Shown one piece after another: positions 19,061 through 28,201 of a stretch of DNA of 64,000 nucleotides; position 1 is the first letter of the stretch, and every line of letters begins with the position of its first letter. The position numbers were made by a program, and so were the translations under genes. The notes under the pieces are model-generated. The model worked only from the letters and a program-made list of their open reading frames with translations. It was not told the origin of the DNA and made no database searches. The DNA is from CAYVOV01 sp964453525. GTDB lineage: Bacteria; Chloroflexota; Dehalococcoidia; Dehalococcoidales; UBA2162. Location of the stretch: contig CAYVOV010000001.1 of assembly GCA_964453525.1 (NCBI GenBank), positions 62,001 to 126,000 of the forward strand, read 5' to 3'.

Positions 19061-19498
19061 ATGACTTTGAGATTGAAAGAACTGAGCATCGGAACCAGCC
19101 TGCCCGAATCAAAGCGGCAGGTGACCCAGGAGCACATTAATGCGTACGCTTCTGCCAGTGGCGACTACAATCCGATTCATATCGACCCGGAATTCGCCGC
19201 CAGGACGCCGCTGGGCGGTACTGTGGCTCACGGAATGCTTATCCTCGCTTATCTCTCCGAGTTTATGACCGTGAGTTTTGGACTGGACTGGTTAAGCAGC
19301 GGAAGTATCAGCGCCAGGTTCAAAGGGGCGGCTTATCCCGGAGATACGATATCAATCAGCGGCAGCGTAACCGGTATTGAGAGAGAAAACGGTTCTGTCT
19401 TGATTGATTGCGATGTTCTTTGCCGGAACCAGAAAGACGAGCCGGTAATAATCTGCGAGACGAAAGTGAGGGTGAAGACAGATGAAGATAGCAATTGA
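19061..19498 (+). CDS. MaoC/HadB-like (3R)-hydroxyacyl dehydratase
   Basis: This 145-residue hotdog protein carries the catalytic hydratase-2 motif: DYNPIHIDPEFA (about 42) followed by GGTVAHGML (about 60). MaoC/HadB enzymes remove water from (3R)-hydroxyacyl-ACP or -CoA. Here it takes the place usually filled by FabZ, since no FabZ/FabA is seen in the cluster. Its 3' end overlaps the plsX start by 17 bases, showing tight coupling. Confidence 0.82.
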   Translation: MTLRLKELSIGTSLPESKRQVTQEHINAYASASGDYNPIHIDPEFAARTPLGGTVAHGMLILAYLSEFMTVSFGLDWLSSGSISARFKGAAYPGDTISISGSVTGIERENGSVLIDCDVLCRNQKDEPVIICETKVRVKTDEDSN

Positions 19499-20495
19499 TG
19501 CCATGGGTGGGGATTTTGCCCCCGAAGAAATTGTCAAGGGTTCGGTGATGGGAGCCATAGAGCATGGCGTTGGTATCATTCTGGCGGGACCGCGGGAGCT
19601 TATCCAGCCCGAGCTTGATAAATATGATACATCCGGTCTTGATATTGAAATCGAGCATACAGATGAATACCTTGTCGAAGGAGAACACGCCGCCCTGGCA
19701 ATGCGTAAGAAAAGAAACGCCTCGATAATGGTTACGGTAAAGCTGGTGAGAGACGGCAGGGCGGAAGCGGCAATCGGAGTTGGGCCGACGGGAGGTGTCT
19801 TTGCCTCCGCTTTACAGGTACTGGGCACGCTGGAAGGACTGAACAGGCCCGTTATCGGCGGGCAGTTCCTGGGGTTCACCCCGGAGACGATTATGATTGA
19901 CCTGGGGGGAAATGTCGACTCTCGTCCCGACCAGTTGCTGGACTTCGGGATAGTTGGTACGGTCTATGCCCGTAAATGGATGGGCATCCCCGACCCAACT
20001 GTCGCCCTGGTAAGCAATGGTGTGGAGGAAGGGAAGGGGAACGAAGTTGTCCGGGAGACTTATGACCTGTTTAAGAAGTCCGGTTTAAATTTTAAGGGCT
20101 ATGTGGAAGGAAATGATATTGCCCGGGGCAAAGCCAACGTTATAATCTGCGACGGTTTTGTGGGTAATGTAATCGCCAAGTTCTGTGAAGGTCTGGGCGA
20201 CGTTACCGCCCGGTGGCTGGAGGAAGAACTCAAGGACAGGCTTTCTGAAAGTGAAATCGGAGAAATCATCACCGCTCTGAGGCGAGCCACTATTCCGGCT
20301 GATATATCAGGTGGTGGACCTCTGTGGGGGATAAACGGCGTTGTCTGTGTCGGACACGGCCGGAGTAAAGCTCCCGAGGTCGCCAGCACCATCGGTACGG
20401 CAAAGCGCGTGGTTGAAATAGACCTGGTAGGAACATTTGAAAAAGAATTGGCTGCTATTAAAAACGCTATGAATATATCGGACACTAATACTTAG
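19482..20495 (+). CDS. plsX: Phosphate acyltransferase PlsX
   Basis: This 337-residue protein matches PlsX along its length: IAIDAMGGDFAP at the start, VGPTGGVFASAL (about 102), GFVGNVIAKFCEG (about 222) and the C-terminal GINGVVCVGHGRSKA. PlsX interconverts acyl-ACP and acyl-phosphate for phospholipid synthesis and works at the membrane surface. In bacteria with FakA/FakB it also passes acyl-phosphate made from free fatty acids to ACP. All three, plus acpP, are encoded here, so that use is likely. Confidence 0.93.
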   Translation: MKIAIDAMGGDFAPEEIVKGSVMGAIEHGVGIILAGPRELIQPELDKYDTSGLDIEIEHTDEYLVEGEHAALAMRKKRNASIMVTVKLVRDGRAEAAIGVGPTGGVFASALQVLGTLEGLNRPVIGGQFLGFTPETIMIDLGGNVDSRPDQLLDFGIVGTVYARKWMGIPDPTVALVSNGVEEGKGNEVVRETYDLFKKSGLNFKGYVEGNDIARGKANVIICDGFVGNVIAKFCEGLGDVTARWLEEELKDRLSESEIGEIITALRRATIPADISGGGPLWGINGVVCVGHGRSKAPEVASTIGTAKRVVEIDLVGTFEKELAAIKNAMNISDTNT

Positions 20496-20510
20496 TGGAG
20501 GAGTTGAAAA

Positions 20511-20765
20511 ATGTCTGTCAGTCCTTCGGTTGAAGAAACGGTCAAGAAGATAGTAACCAGAATCGTGCGCAAGCATGAAGAGGAATACTCACCGACGGCA
20601 ACCTTTAAAGACCTGAAGGCGGACTCCCTGGATGTCGTGCAGATACTCGTCGCCGTCGAAGATACCTATGATATCGAAATTCCGGACGAGGAACTGGAGA
20701 ATGTCACGGATTTGGAGAGTTTCGTCGCCTGTATCGAACGGGTCATAGCAAATAAGAACAATTAA
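20511..20765 (+). CDS. acpP: Acyl carrier protein
   Basis: This 84-residue acidic helical protein has the phosphopantetheine-attachment motif ADSLDV, with Ser39 as the modified residue. It has normal ACP length and is preceded by GGAGGAG. It carries growing acyl chains for FabF, FabG, the dehydratase and the enoyl reductase encoded next to it, and lies between plsX and a FabL-type gene, a common bacterial order. Confidence 0.94.
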   Translation: MSVSPSVEETVKKIVTRIVRKHEEEYSPTATFKDLKADSLDVVQILVAVEDTYDIEIPDEELENVTDLESFVACIERVIANKNN

Positions 20766-20778
20766 AACGGAATGATAA

Positions 20779-21576
20779 ATGTCACTGAAAGGTAAGGTTG
20801 CCCTGATAACAGGTGGTTCCAGAGGTATCGGCCGGGTAATAACCCTCAGGCTGGCTTCGGAGGGGGCCGACGTAATTATAAATTGCCTGCGCAAACGCAG
20901 CGCCGCTGAAAACACAGCCGAAGCCGCCCGTGGAAAGGGCGTAACTGCCCACGTGATAAGAGCCAACCTGGCTGAACCGGAAAAGATTGACAGCATGTTT
21001 GCTGAAATCGATGAAAAGTTCGGCAGACTGGATATCCTTATCAATAATGCTGCTTCCGGAGTTGCCAACTCCGCCATGGAACTGAGGTCTGATGCCTGGG
21101 ACTGGACGATGAACGTTAATGCCCGGGCTGCCCTGCTCTGTGCTCAGCGGGCTGCCGGGCTGATGAAAAACGGCGGAGCAATCGTCAATATCTCCAGCCT
21201 CGGTTCCCGGCTTGTCCTGCCAATATATACGGCGGTAGGTGTTTCCAAGGCAGCCCTCGAAGCCCTCACCCGTTATCTGGCTATCGAGCTGGCTGACCGG
21301 GGAGTCAGGGTAAACGCGGTCTCGGCGGCGGCTGTGGAGACGGAAGCCCTGAAACTGTATGCGTCCGACCCCAATATACTTCAGGCAGTGGTAAGAAATA
21401 CCCCAGCAGGAAGGATGGTACAGCCGGAAGACGTGGCGGATGCTGTGGCTTTTCTGTGCAGTGACCGGGCAGCAATGATAAGAGGGCAGATTATTGTTAT
21501 CGATGGAGGACTATCTCTGACTTCGCTCGACTATAATCAAACCACAGATAAAGGAGACAGCATTGGACCAGTATAG
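20779..21576 (+). CDS. fabL: FabL-type enoyl-ACP reductase (SDR)
   Basis: This 265-residue Rossmann-fold protein has GGSRGIG for NAD(P)H and INNAASG. Its active site reads SLGS then YTAVGVSK, a Tyr-x6-Lys spacing typical of enoyl-ACP reductases (FabI/FabL), not the Tyr-x3-Lys of ketoacyl reductases. The stretch VGVSKAALEALTRYLA and the end MIRGQ.I.IDGG closely resemble Bacillus FabL. It would perform the last reduction in each elongation cycle. The 3' end overlaps fabF by 14 bases. A generic SDR is the alternative, but the active-site spacing argues for FabL. Confidence 0.82.
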   Translation: MSLKGKVALITGGSRGIGRVITLRLASEGADVIINCLRKRSAAENTAEAARGKGVTAHVIRANLAEPEKIDSMFAEIDEKFGRLDILINNAASGVANSAMELRSDAWDWTMNVNARAALLCAQRAAGLMKNGGAIVNISSLGSRLVLPIYTAVGVSKAALEALTRYLAIELADRGVRVNAVSAAAVETEALKLYASDPNILQAVVRNTPAGRMVQPEDVADAVAFLCSDRAAMIRGQIIVIDGGLSLTSLDYNQTTDKGDSIGPV

Positions 21577-22792
21577 AATAGTGGTTACGGGAATTGGCGC
21601 TATTACCCCGCTGGGACTGACCGTGGATGAGTACTGGAATGGACTGGTAAACGGCAAATCAGCTATCGGTCCCATAACCAGGTTCGATACAGGCAAATAT
21701 CCTGTCAAGGTGGCTGCTGAAGTTAAAGGGTTCGAACCGACCGATTACATGGATATCAAGCGGGTCGACCGTACTTCGCTCTGCACTCAGTATGCTATCG
21801 CTGCCACCGGGATGGCGCTGTCTGCAGCCGGGCTTAATACTAACGGAGAAAAACCGGAAAGGCTGGGTACAATTGTTGCCACCAGCGGCGCTATGGACCT
21901 GCTTATCGACACGGGCGAAGTCCTGAAAAACCGGGGGCCGATGCGCGTCGACCCGCTTTTAATAAGTAAGGTCGCCCCGAGCATGGTATCGGCAATAGTC
22001 GGGCTGGAGTTCGGCTTGAAGGGGCCTAACAGCGCCTTGAACAGTGCCTGCGCCAGCGGAAATGATGCTCTTGGTACGGCGATGAACCTGCTTCGCCTCG
22101 GGCACGCCGATGTCATTGTGGCCGGCGGAGCCGAGACCCAGGTTAATCCGCTGGCTATTGCCATTACTGGGAGGGTCGGGGCGCTCAGCCGCCAGTCTGA
22201 CCCGCAGAAAGCCTGCCGTCCTTTCGATTTGAACCGTGACGGCATGGTTTACGGAGAAGGCGCAGCAATGCTGGTGCTGGAGACTCTCCAGCACGCTCAA
22301 GAGCGTGGAGCGCCGGTGCTTGCAGAACTGGCCGGGGCCGGCTGGTCGTTCGATGCTTTCAACGAGACTGCGCCCGACCCCGAACAGGAGGTCTTGGCCA
22401 TGAAGGCAGCGCTCGGTGATGCCGGTGTTTCGATTGATGAAGTTGACTACATAAACGCCCACGGTACCAGCACTAAATTCAACGATGCTGCTGAGACCAG
22501 GGCACTGAAACTGCTCTTCGGTGAGCGGGCTTATAAAGTTCCGGTCAGCTCGAACAAGTCGATGATAGGGCACCTTGCCTGTGCCGCCGGTGCGGTCGAA
22601 GCTGCCGCGGCTGTAATGACTGTAAAAGAAGGTATTATTCCACCGACAATTAACTATGAAACCCCCGACCCCGAATGCGACCTCGACTATGTTCCGAATG
22701 TAGCCCGCCGGCAGAATGTGGATGTCTGTCTGTCCAATTCTTTCGGCATGGGCGGGCAAAACTGCTGCATAGTTATAAAAAGATTCTCCTGA
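21563..22792 (+). CDS. fabF: 3-oxoacyl-ACP synthase II FabF
   Basis: This 409-residue condensing enzyme has the Cys-His-His triad: C163 in NSACASGND, a histidine in NAHGTSTKFND (about 300) and one in SMIGHLACAAGA (about 335). GFGMGGQN-like glycine-rich residues close the C-terminus. It extends acyl-ACP with malonyl-ACP. It starts at a TTG (21563) preceded by AAGGAGA, inside the fabL coding end. No FabH or FabD is encoded in the window. Confidence 0.93.
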   Translation: MDQYRIVVTGIGAITPLGLTVDEYWNGLVNGKSAIGPITRFDTGKYPVKVAAEVKGFEPTDYMDIKRVDRTSLCTQYAIAATGMALSAAGLNTNGEKPERLGTIVATSGAMDLLIDTGEVLKNRGPMRVDPLLISKVAPSMVSAIVGLEFGLKGPNSALNSACASGNDALGTAMNLLRLGHADVIVAGGAETQVNPLAIAITGRVGALSRQSDPQKACRPFDLNRDGMVYGEGAAMLVLETLQHAQERGAPVLAELAGAGWSFDAFNETAPDPEQEVLAMKAALGDAGVSIDEVDYINAHGTSTKFNDAAETRALKLLFGERAYKVPVSSNKSMIGHLACAAGAVEAAAAVMTVKEGIIPPTINYETPDPECDLDYVPNVARRQNVDVCLSNSFGMGGQNCCIVIKRFS

Positions 22793-22801
22793 GAGGAGGA
22801 T

Positions 22802-23551
22802 ATGGATAAAAAAAGCCTGGAAAACAGAATAGCCCTGGTGACCGGCGCTTCCCGCGGTCTGGGGAGGGCAGTCGCCGTTAAACTTGCTGCCTGCGGCGCC
22901 AGCGTGGCAGTCAATTACCTGACCAGTGACGAAGAGGCTGACAAGGTGGTTAAAGAAATCGAAAGTCTGGGAGGTCAGGCGATGCTATGCAGGACAGATG
23001 TGTCCGACGCCCGTGCCGTCCGGGATATGACCCGGCAGATTGTTAAACAGTGGGGCAAGATTGATATCCTGGTAAACAATGCCGGAATTGTCAGGGATAC
23101 GCTCCTGTTGCGGATGCCGGACAGTGACTGGGACGATGTCATGAATACCAATCTGCGCGGCGCTTACTTGTGCACCAAGTATGCACTGCGCTCGATGATG
23201 GACCAGGGCTGGGGCAGAATTATCAACATTACCTCGCTGGCAGGACTGGTGGGTAATGTCGGGCAGGCGAACTACTCGGCGGCGAAAGGCGGCCTGATTG
23301 CTTTCACCAAGAGTGCGGCAAGGGAGGCCGGCCCGCGTAATATTACGGTAAATGCTATCGCTCCCGGCTTTATCGTTACCGGGATGACAGATAAATTGCC
23401 ACAGGAAGCTAAGGATGCCATACTGGCGCGTATCCCGCTGGGACGTTTCGGTATGACTGAAGATATAGCAGAGTTAGCGGCATTTCTCGTTAGTGAGCAG
23501 GCCGGTTACATCACGGCACAGATAATCTGTGTCGATGGCGGCGTAATATAA
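22802..23551 (+). CDS. fabG: 3-oxoacyl-ACP reductase FabG
   Basis: This 249-residue SDR shows classical FabG features: GASRGLG nucleotide site, NNAGIVRDTLLLRM, catalytic Ser in ITSLAGLVGN and Tyr-x3-Lys in YSAAKGG, then APGFI and the C-terminal ICVDGGV. It reduces 3-oxoacyl-ACP with NADPH. GAGAGGAGG precedes ATG 22802, ten bases after the fabF stop. Confidence 0.92.
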   Translation: MDKKSLENRIALVTGASRGLGRAVAVKLAACGASVAVNYLTSDEEADKVVKEIESLGGQAMLCRTDVSDARAVRDMTRQIVKQWGKIDILVNNAGIVRDTLLLRMPDSDWDDVMNTNLRGAYLCTKYALRSMMDQGWGRIINITSLAGLVGNVGQANYSAAKGGLIAFTKSAAREAGPRNITVNAIAPGFIVTGMTDKLPQEAKDAILARIPLGRFGMTEDIAELAAFLVSEQAGYITAQIICVDGGVI

Positions 23552-23564
23552 GGAGGTATTGGTA

Positions 23565-24416
23565 ATGGCTAAAGTAGGTATTGTCACCGATAGTATTGCC
23601 TGTCTGCCCCCGGAAATAATCAAGGATTATGATATAAGGATTTTACCTGTTGCCCTGAATATCAACGGTAAACCTTACCGTGATGGGGTTGATATTAATC
23701 CGGACGGCTTCTGGAAAATGTTCCCGGACGTAAAAGAATTCACTACCGGCGCCCCGGCTTTGACCGAATATACCGATATTCTATCAGAACTGAGTAAGAC
23801 TACCGATAGTATTGTCGCTACCTTTGTCTCAAGAGGTTTAAGTGCAATAGGTGAAGCGGCAGTCCAGGCAGGCGATTTGTTCAAGAAAGAGAATCCCGGG
23901 GTAGATGTGGAGATTATCGATAGCCGGACGGCTGCCGGAGCCGAAGGTTTTGTTGTAGAAGAAATGGCAAAGGCGGCTGCCGAGGGTAAAAGCCTTGCCG
24001 AGGTAGTCCAGGTAGGTAATGATATGATTCCCAGAGTAAAGTTTGTGACCGCAATGGAGACCCTGAAATACCTCATCAAGAGTGGCAGAGCGCCCAAGAC
24101 AGCTTATATGGGTGAACTATTCCAGGTCAAACCGATAATCGGTATGGTGAATAATACCGGGCTGGTCGAGAACCTTGGCAGGGCTAGAGGTAAGGAAAAA
24201 GCCCTCGAAAAGCTGCTCGAGTTAGTGGAAGAGCATGCTGACACCAGCCAGCCGCTACGGGTCAATGTGCATTACACCGATTCTATCGAAGATGGCGAAC
24301 GACTGAAAGAAATGGTCCTGGCCAGATTTAACTGCTCTACGACCTATTTCACTCCGTACACGCCGGTTATGTCCGGCCATACCGGTCCGGTGGTGGCGGT
24401 TTCTTTCTATTCGTAA
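23565..24416 (+). CDS. fakB: DegV-family fatty-acid-binding protein (FakB-like)
   Basis: This 283-residue DegV protein starts with KVGIVTDSIACLP and contains SRGLSAIGEAA, an IIDSRTAAGAEG segment, LKYLIKSGR and MSGHTGPVVA. DegV/FakB proteins bind a fatty acid and present it to FakA for phosphorylation. Immediate adjacency to fakA supports that role. ATG 23565 is preferred over the TTG at 23559 because AGGAGGT (23551-23557) is correctly spaced for it. Confidence 0.88.
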   Translation: MAKVGIVTDSIACLPPEIIKDYDIRILPVALNINGKPYRDGVDINPDGFWKMFPDVKEFTTGAPALTEYTDILSELSKTTDSIVATFVSRGLSAIGEAAVQAGDLFKKENPGVDVEIIDSRTAAGAEGFVVEEMAKAAAEGKSLAEVVQVGNDMIPRVKFVTAMETLKYLIKSGRAPKTAYMGELFQVKPIIGMVNNTGLVENLGRARGKEKALEKLLELVEEHADTSQPLRVNVHYTDSIEDGERLKEMVLARFNCSTTYFTPYTPVMSGHTGPVVAVSFYS

Positions 24417-24461
24417 GACAGACCCCGGAGGTGAGTCTGTAGTACCTGACCGGAGGCAATA

Positions 24462-26084
24462 ATGAAACAGAATGCAACTCTCAGTGGGAACGACCTGAGG
24501 GCAATGTTCACCGCCGGTACGGACTGGCTGGAGAAAATTGTTCCTGATATCAACGCTCTGAATGTCTACCCGGTACCGGATGGCGATTGCGGCACCAATA
24601 TGCTCTTCACCATGCGTGCCAGCCTGGCAGCAGCCGCCGGACTCACCGATGGTACAGGTATCTCACTTATGGCCGAAGCGATAGCCAGGGGGTCACTGAT
24701 GGGCGCCCGGGGCAACAGCGGAGTTATCCTTTCCCAGATATGGCGTGGACTTTTTGAAGGGCTGAAAGATAAGCAGACTGTCGATGCCCGGGACCTGGCG
24801 CAAGCTTTAAATTCTGCTTCGGAAGTAGCCTACCGGGCATTGAGTAATCCTGTTGAGGGTACCATTCTTACCGTGATGAGAGATATGGCTACCGCCGCCA
24901 AAGAAGCGGCGGATAACGGGGCAAGCTTGATATCGGCTATGGAAGCGGCAGTCGATGCCGCCAGGATTTCCGTGAAAAACACACCCAATCTTCTCCAGGT
25001 ACTGAAAGACGCCGGAGTGGTAGATGCCGGCGGTCACGGACTGTACACATTATTCCAGGGGGCTCTACTTCACCTTAAGGGCGATACGGACAACCGGTCT
25101 CCCGATTTGCTGACAACCGGGCTACCACCGCTAGTGCAACCGTCCCGGATTTCCGGTGAAGAGGAGTCATACGGTTTTTGTACTCAGTTCATGGTTAAAG
25201 GAGCCAGACTTCAGCCAGGGAAGCTGAAGAATGTTCTGGAAGGTATGGGGAAGTCGTTGATGGTGGTGGGTGATGAATCGGCAATCAGGGTGCATATCCA
25301 TACTCTCGACCCGGATGCCGTCACCGGAGTTGCTTCTACGTTCGGTGAACTCGTTGACGTCGATATCCGGGATATGGACGAACAGCACATCGAGTTCCTG
25401 GTGCTGCACCAGGAAAAAATGACCAAACTCGGCACCGCTATTATTGCTGTGGTCAACGGTGACGGCATGGTCAGTGTTTTTTCGGACCTGGGCGTTTCGG
25501 CCATCATTCCCGGAGGGCAGACAATGAATCCGAGCACCATAGATATGCTCCAGACTGTCAATGCCGTGATTCCGGATAACATCATCCTTTTACCCAACAA
25601 CAAGAACGTGATTCCGACAGCCCGCCTCGTCCAGTCGCTGACCGAGAAAAATATTCAGGTGATTCCTACCGAGACGATTCCCCAGGGGATTTCAGCTATG
25701 ATTGCTTTTGTCCCCGAAGATGAGTTTGAGACCAACGTGGAAGAGATGACGGAGTCTGTGACTGCGGTCAGGACCATTGAGATAACGCATGCCACCCGTA
25801 ATACAAGGTTAAACGGCGTGGAGATAAAAAAAGGGGAGATAATAGGTCTGCTTGATGGCGAATTGCTGGCTCACGGGGATAGGTACGAAGACGTCATATT
25901 TGAGCTGCTGGACCGGACAGACCTGGAACACGCCGGAATAGTAACGCTTTACCACGGTCAGGATGCCGACCAGGCTGAAGCAGTGCAGATTAGCGGCAGA
26001 ATTGGAGAACTTTATCCAGAGCTTGAAGTCGGGGTGGTAGACGGCGGTCAGCCCAACTATGAATATATTATTTCCGTAGAATAG
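24462..26084 (+). CDS. fakA: Fatty acid kinase FakA (DAK2/YloV family)
   Basis: This 540-residue protein has a DhaL-like kinase N-terminus (NVYPVPDGDCGTNM at about 40, GARGNSGVILSQ at about 84, DAGGHGLY at about 188), a middle region, and a C-terminal DegV-like domain, as in FakA. With FakB it makes acyl-phosphate from free fatty acid and ATP. It sits 45 bases after the fakB gene with GGAGG upstream. Together with plsX and acpP the cell could load exogenous fatty acids onto ACP and extend them. Confidence 0.9.
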   Translation: MKQNATLSGNDLRAMFTAGTDWLEKIVPDINALNVYPVPDGDCGTNMLFTMRASLAAAAGLTDGTGISLMAEAIARGSLMGARGNSGVILSQIWRGLFEGLKDKQTVDARDLAQALNSASEVAYRALSNPVEGTILTVMRDMATAAKEAADNGASLISAMEAAVDAARISVKNTPNLLQVLKDAGVVDAGGHGLYTLFQGALLHLKGDTDNRSPDLLTTGLPPLVQPSRISGEEESYGFCTQFMVKGARLQPGKLKNVLEGMGKSLMVVGDESAIRVHIHTLDPDAVTGVASTFGELVDVDIRDMDEQHIEFLVLHQEKMTKLGTAIIAVVNGDGMVSVFSDLGVSAIIPGGQTMNPSTIDMLQTVNAVIPDNIILLPNNKNVIPTARLVQSLTEKNIQVIPTETIPQGISAMIAFVPEDEFETNVEEMTESVTAVRTIEITHATRNTRLNGVEIKKGEIIGLLDGELLAHGDRYEDVIFELLDRTDLEHAGIVTLYHGQDADQAEAVQISGRIGELYPELEVGVVDGGQPNYEYIISVE

Positions 26085-26097
26085 ACGCAGGAATTTC

Positions 26098-26901
26098 ATG
26101 CAAGATAATACACCGCTTAAAGACCTTGTTAATCTTGGTGGTAAATGTGCTGTCGTGACCGGTGGAGCCAGAGGTATTGGCCTTGCCATCTCACGCAGGC
26201 TTGCTGAAGCGGGAGCGGCGGTAGTTTTGGCCGATATTGATGCCGGGGAAGCAGAAAAAGCGTCTGCCGAACTCAGGTCTCAGGATTATAACGTACATTT
26301 CCTCAAGTGTGACGTGGCTGAAGAAGCAGATGTAAAGGACATGATTGCCGGCGCCGTCAGGATACTGGGCGGTATCGACATACTTGTCAACAATGCCGGT
26401 ATTTATCCCCGGAAACCTCTCGATGAAATGACTGGCGAAGATTTCGAGAGTGTCATATCGGTGAATTTAACCGGCACATTTTTATGCAGTCGTTACGCAG
26501 CCCAAGCTATGGTATCAAAGCAAAAGGGCGGCTGTATAATAAACATCGTTTCAATTGAAGCACTCCACCCTTCGTCAACCGGGATGTCTGCCTATGATGC
26601 TTCAAAAGGCGGCATGTTAATGCTTACCAGAAGTATGGCAAGGGAACTCGGCCGGCACGATATCCGGGTTAACGCTATCGCTCCCGGCGCTATCAAGACT
26701 CAGGGAGTTCTTTCCCATACTGCGCCATCAGCGGACAGGTCTCAGCTAAAAGAACTAAAATCTTTCCTGTCCCGCATAGCTTTGGGCAGGATGGGTGGCG
26801 CTGATGACATTGCCAGGGTTGCTCTTTTCCTGGCATCAGACATGGCAGACTATATCACCGGCGATCTGATTGTGGTCGATGGTGGTTATTTAGTATCCTG
26901 A
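26098..26901 (+). CDS. Short-chain dehydrogenase/reductase
   Basis: This 267-residue classical SDR has GGARGIG, NNAGIYPRKPL, a catalytic Tyr-x3-Lys in YDASKGG, APGAIKT, and the C-terminal VVDGGY. It begins 13 bases after fakA and is the last gene of the long rightward run. It could be a further 3-oxoacyl reductase or act on an unrelated alcohol; the ligand cannot be inferred. Confidence 0.85.
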   Translation: MQDNTPLKDLVNLGGKCAVVTGGARGIGLAISRRLAEAGAAVVLADIDAGEAEKASAELRSQDYNVHFLKCDVAEEADVKDMIAGAVRILGGIDILVNNAGIYPRKPLDEMTGEDFESVISVNLTGTFLCSRYAAQAMVSKQKGGCIINIVSIEALHPSSTGMSAYDASKGGMLMLTRSMARELGRHDIRVNAIAPGAIKTQGVLSHTAPSADRSQLKELKSFLSRIALGRMGGADDIARVALFLASDMADYITGDLIVVDGGYLVS

Positions 26902-27227
26902 TATCAAGAATACGTTCTGCCTCCGCGAACATCCACCCGTTCCTGTCTTCTTACCTTTATGTTAAATAAATGCCGGGCTACGGAAGGTTTAGCGCTTAAT
27001 TGTTCCTTTGATATAGCATGAAAATTAGTGCTAGTAAGGAAATATAAATAGATGTATAATTTACCTTGCCAACAAATTGGACATGGAAACTACAAAATTT
27101 TAAGTGTTAGAGTCGAGGCACTTATCCTGAAGGTATGAGGGGAAGGAGGTGTAAGAAGGCATAAATTGCGGTGCTATTATAAGCAACAATAAATTATTAA
27201 AAATTCTAACACTGGAGGGTTTATTAT
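26902..27227. other. Intergenic region with predicted promoter
   Basis: No gene is visible. A perfect -10 box TATAAT at 27055-27060 has only a weak -35 (TAGTAA, 27032-27037). It is followed about 170 bases later by the start of the second reductase operon, leaving a rather long leader. Confidence 0.4.
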
Positions 27228-28085
27228 ATGGCAATGGACTACTGGAAATGGCCAGAAGCGAACGGAGTCGAATCCGGTGTGGACTGTAAGGGAGCGGCTG
27301 TAATCGCCGGCGGGGTCGACGTTGGTGCCGTCAGTTCCAAGGCAGCCATTCTTTGCGATGGTAAGCTATACGCCTATAGCACGGTTCGCACGGAAGGAGA
27401 TAGTAAGAGTAGTGCCCAGAAAGCAATGGATAAGGCACTTGAAGCAGGCAAGATGGAAATCGGTGATATCCACTATATAGCGGGTACTGGTTACGGGAGA
27501 AACAGTATGCCGTTTTCTACCAAGACCGTAACTGAGGTTGCCTGTCACGCTCGTGGCGCGCAGTACCTCTGTGGCCCAACGGTCAGAACTGTCCTGGATA
27601 TGGGCGGCCAGGACTATAAGGCAATCAAAATAGACCAGTACGGCAATGTGGTCAATTTCATAATGAACGATAAATGCGCCACCGCCACCGGACGCGGTAT
27701 AGAGGTCTTTGCCGATATGGTCTCGGTTCCGGTTACTGAGATAGGTCAAATGTCCCTTGAAGTAGACGAAGAGCCTGAGCCGGTGAGCAGCACCTGTGTT
27801 ACTTACGCCAACAGTATGGCGTTACAGATGATGAGACAGGCTCCAAAGAGCAGGGTACTGGCAGCTCACCATTTCAGTATTGCTTGGCGGGCATATATAT
27901 TGCTGTCACGCCTCGGTGTAGAGGAAGGTCTGGCATTAACCGGAGGTGTTTCTAAAAATGTCGGTATTACCAGCAGAATTGAGAGAGAGCTCGGGACTAA
28001 AGCTCTTACTCCAAAAGGAGACCCCCAGCTCGCCGGCGCTATCGGTGCTGCTATATATGCAACGGAGATGGTAACGGGCGGGTAA
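27228..28085 (+). CDS. Benzoyl-CoA-reductase-type activator ATPase (BcrA/BadG-like)
   Basis: This 285-residue BcrAD/BadFG-family ATPase has a 20-residue N-terminal extension before GGVDVGAVSSKAA, then LDMGGQDYKAI, DKCATATGRGIE (about 148) and STCVTYANS (about 188), the cysteine pair expected to bind the shared cluster, and GGVSKNVG. It differs from the simple activators near 17 kb in the DKCATATGRG variant. It is the first gene of a four-gene set whose composition (two ATPases, two catalytic subunits) matches class I benzoyl-CoA reductase. GGAGGG precedes ATG 27228. Confidence 0.83.
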   Translation: MAMDYWKWPEANGVESGVDCKGAAVIAGGVDVGAVSSKAAILCDGKLYAYSTVRTEGDSKSSAQKAMDKALEAGKMEIGDIHYIAGTGYGRNSMPFSTKTVTEVACHARGAQYLCGPTVRTVLDMGGQDYKAIKIDQYGNVVNFIMNDKCATATGRGIEVFADMVSVPVTEIGQMSLEVDEEPEPVSSTCVTYANSMALQMMRQAPKSRVLAAHHFSIAWRAYILLSRLGVEEGLALTGGVSKNVGITSRIERELGTKALTPKGDPQLAGAIGAAIYATEMVTGG

Positions 28086-28201
28086 ACGCAAAGGTACAGG
28101 CAAAATCCGTTTCCTCGGCCAGCTTGATTTATTGATATAGACGTGGGGTCTGAGGGAACTGGTAAACCAGTTAATTGAAATAAAGAAACGGGAGGCCAAG
28201 A

